From positions 1-5,159 of the forward strand of contig CAMVPJ010000054.1 of the NCBI GenBank assembly GCA_947169395.1: a DNA stretch of 5,159 nt, given 5' to 3'. Shown piece by piece: positions 3,929-5,159 of this stretch; within the stretch, counting starts at the first letter, position 1, and each line of letters opens with the position of its first letter. Below the pieces are notes generated by a model. The model did not search any database and was not told the origin of the DNA. It saw nothing but the letters and a program-made list of their open reading frames with translations. A program made the position numbers and the translations under genes. The DNA comes from an uncultured Caryophanales bacterium (GTDB lineage: Bacteria > Bacillota_I > Bacilli_A > RF39 > UBA660).

Positions 3929-5159
3929 ATGAAAGAAATATATAAAGAAAAAATAGAAGATATTTATAAAAGACTAGATACTAGTATTGAAGGATTAACT
4001 AGCAAGGAAGCAAATAGTCGTCTTATTAGAGATGGAGAAAATAAATTAAAAGAGAAAAAGAAGAAATCTAATATAGTACTATTTTTAGAACAGTTTAATG
4101 ATTTTATGATTATTCTACTTATATTTGCATCAGCTTTTTCTGCACTCATTTCTTATATAGAGCATGAATCATATGTTGATTCGATAATAATAATTATTAT
4201 AGTTATAATTAATGCAATACTTAGTTTTATTCAAGAGAAAAAAGCAGATTTAGCTATAGAAGAATTAAATAAAATGTTTGTAACAAATACTAATGTTATT
4301 AGAGATAATAAAAAGAAAACTATTGATGTAAAAGAAGTAGTTGTAGGAGATATTATAGAACTAGAAGCAGGAGATTATGTCTCGGCGGATGCTAGAGTGA
4401 TAAGTGCAGATAATTTATACGTTAATGAATCAACTTTAACAGGAGAATCTGTTGCAGTTGAAAAGAATAATATAGATATTAATAAAGATTTAGAATTATA
4501 TGAAAGAAAAAATATGGTGTATGCTGGATGTAATGTTACTAATGGACATGCGTTTGTTGTAGTAACATCTACTGGTATGAATACTGAACTAGGTAAGATT
4601 GCTAGTAGTTTAATGGATAAAAAAAGTGATATTACGCCACTACAGAAGAAAGTTAATCAAGTAAGTAAAGTATTAACATACGTAGTTATATCTATTATTA
4701 TACTAATGATGGTAATAGGCTTATTAAAAGGAAATGATTTATTTGATGTTGTAATGTTATCAATATCGCTTGCAGTAGCTGCAATTCCAGAAGGAATGTC
4801 GTCTATAATAACTATCATATTATCACTTGGTATGAGTTCGATGGCTAAAAGAAATGTAATTATAAGAAAGATGGCATCTGTTGAAACATTAGGTTCTACT
4901 GATGTTATATGTTCAGATAAAACAGGTACTATTACGCAAAATAAAATGATAGTAAAATCAATTTATGTTAATGGTAAATTATATAGTGATTTAGATTCTT
5001 TTGATAGTAATATATTAAATATGTGTGCGAGTTTAAATCATAATGTACAAAAAAGTGATGATAAATATATAGGTGATGAAACAGAGGTAGCTATAATTAA
5101 ATATCTTGAAGAAAAGAATATTCTTTATAATCAAGAGTGTAAGAGAATAAAAGAATATC
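3929..5159 (+). CDS. Cation-transporting P2-type ATPase (Ca2+-pump-like), N-terminal part, cut by window end
   Basis: This is a membrane pump that moves cations using ATP through a phospho-aspartate intermediate. About 410 residues are visible of the roughly 850-900 usual for the family. Seen in order: an N-terminal cation-ATPase domain (about 1-50), TM1 (about 57-76), TM2 (about 84-101), the actuator domain with LTGES (170-174), TM3 (about 247-265), TM4 with VAAIPEGM (283-290), the phosphorylation site CSDKTGTITQNKM (328-340, Asp330), and a nucleotide-domain motif GDETEVAI (382-389). The VAAIPEG segment matches SERCA-type calcium pumps rather than heavy-metal (CPC) or Na/K (NVPEG) types. However, PEGLP reads PEGMS here and GDPTE reads GDETE. 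The start ATG 3929 is five bases after the previous stop, with GTGA overlapping that stop, so translation is probably coupled. TM5-10 and the rest of the P domain lie beyond the window. Confidence 0.93.
   Translation, partial: MKEIYKEKIEDIYKRLDTSIEGLTSKEANSRLIRDGENKLKEKKKKSNIVLFLEQFNDFMIILLIFASAFSALISYIEHESYVDSIIIIIIVIINAILSFIQEKKADLAIEELNKMFVTNTNVIRDNKKKTIDVKEVVVGDIIELEAGDYVSADARVISADNLYVNESTLTGESVAVEKNNIDINKDLELYERKNMVYAGCNVTNGHAFVVVTSTGMNTELGKIASSLMDKKSDITPLQKKVNQVSKVLTYVVISIIILMMVIGLLKGNDLFDVVMLSISLAVAAIPEGMSSIITIILSLGMSSMAKRNVIIRKMASVETLGSTDVICSDKTGTITQNKMIVKSIYVNGKLYSDLDSFDSNILNMCASLNHNVQKSDDKYIGDETEVAIIKYLEEKNILYNQECKRIKEY

Noticed and set aside
3964..4149. Minus-strand open frame inside the ATPase gene
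   Set aside because: It is antisense to the N-terminal ATPase domain, with skewed composition and no start signals.

Overview
The window comes from a strongly AT-rich, small-genome-style bacterium, most likely a low-GC Gram-positive (Bacillota or a walled relative of the Mollicutes). The ribosome binding sites fit the Bacillus-type 16S tail, sigma-A-like promoters are easy to read, and intergenic gaps are short. All seven tryptophans I counted in the four complete plus-strand genes are TGG, and the five complete genes end in TAA or TAG. UGA is therefore not being read as Trp as it is in Mycoplasma. A finer taxonomic placement cannot be supported from this sequence alone.

Layout: (1) 1-169 is a gene-free left edge with a higher-GC patch, a weak hairpin and then a clear promoter. 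(2) 170-745 is an unrecognised 191-aa protein followed by a good intrinsic terminator. (3) 834-2126 is a histidyl-tRNA synthetase with its own extended -10 promoter. Its motifs are of the eukaryote/archaea-like type rather than the E. coli type. (4) 2129-2383, minus strand, is an 84-aa unknown protein convergent with hisS. The two genes share one bidirectional terminator that contains both stop codons. (5) 2507-2962 is a regulator with two tandem Xre/lambda-repressor HTH domains, divergent from the 84-aa gene. The intergenic region holds a near-consensus minus-strand promoter and a perfect 19-bp palindrome. (6) 3063-3923 is a 286-aa protein with a PARP-like LHGT motif, expressed from a near-ideal promoter. 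(7) From 3929 to the window edge runs the N-terminal part of a P2-type (calcium-pump-like) P-type ATPase, five bases after gene 6 and probably co-transcribed with it.

How the genes relate: hisS and probably the ATPase are housekeeping-type genes. The most system-like parts are the divergent double-HTH regulator/small-protein pair around a palindromic operator candidate, and the two-gene unit joining a possible ADP-ribosyltransferase-fold protein to a cation pump. No mobile element, tRNA, rRNA or CRISPR array was recognised, so evidence for a wholly new defence-type system here is limited.
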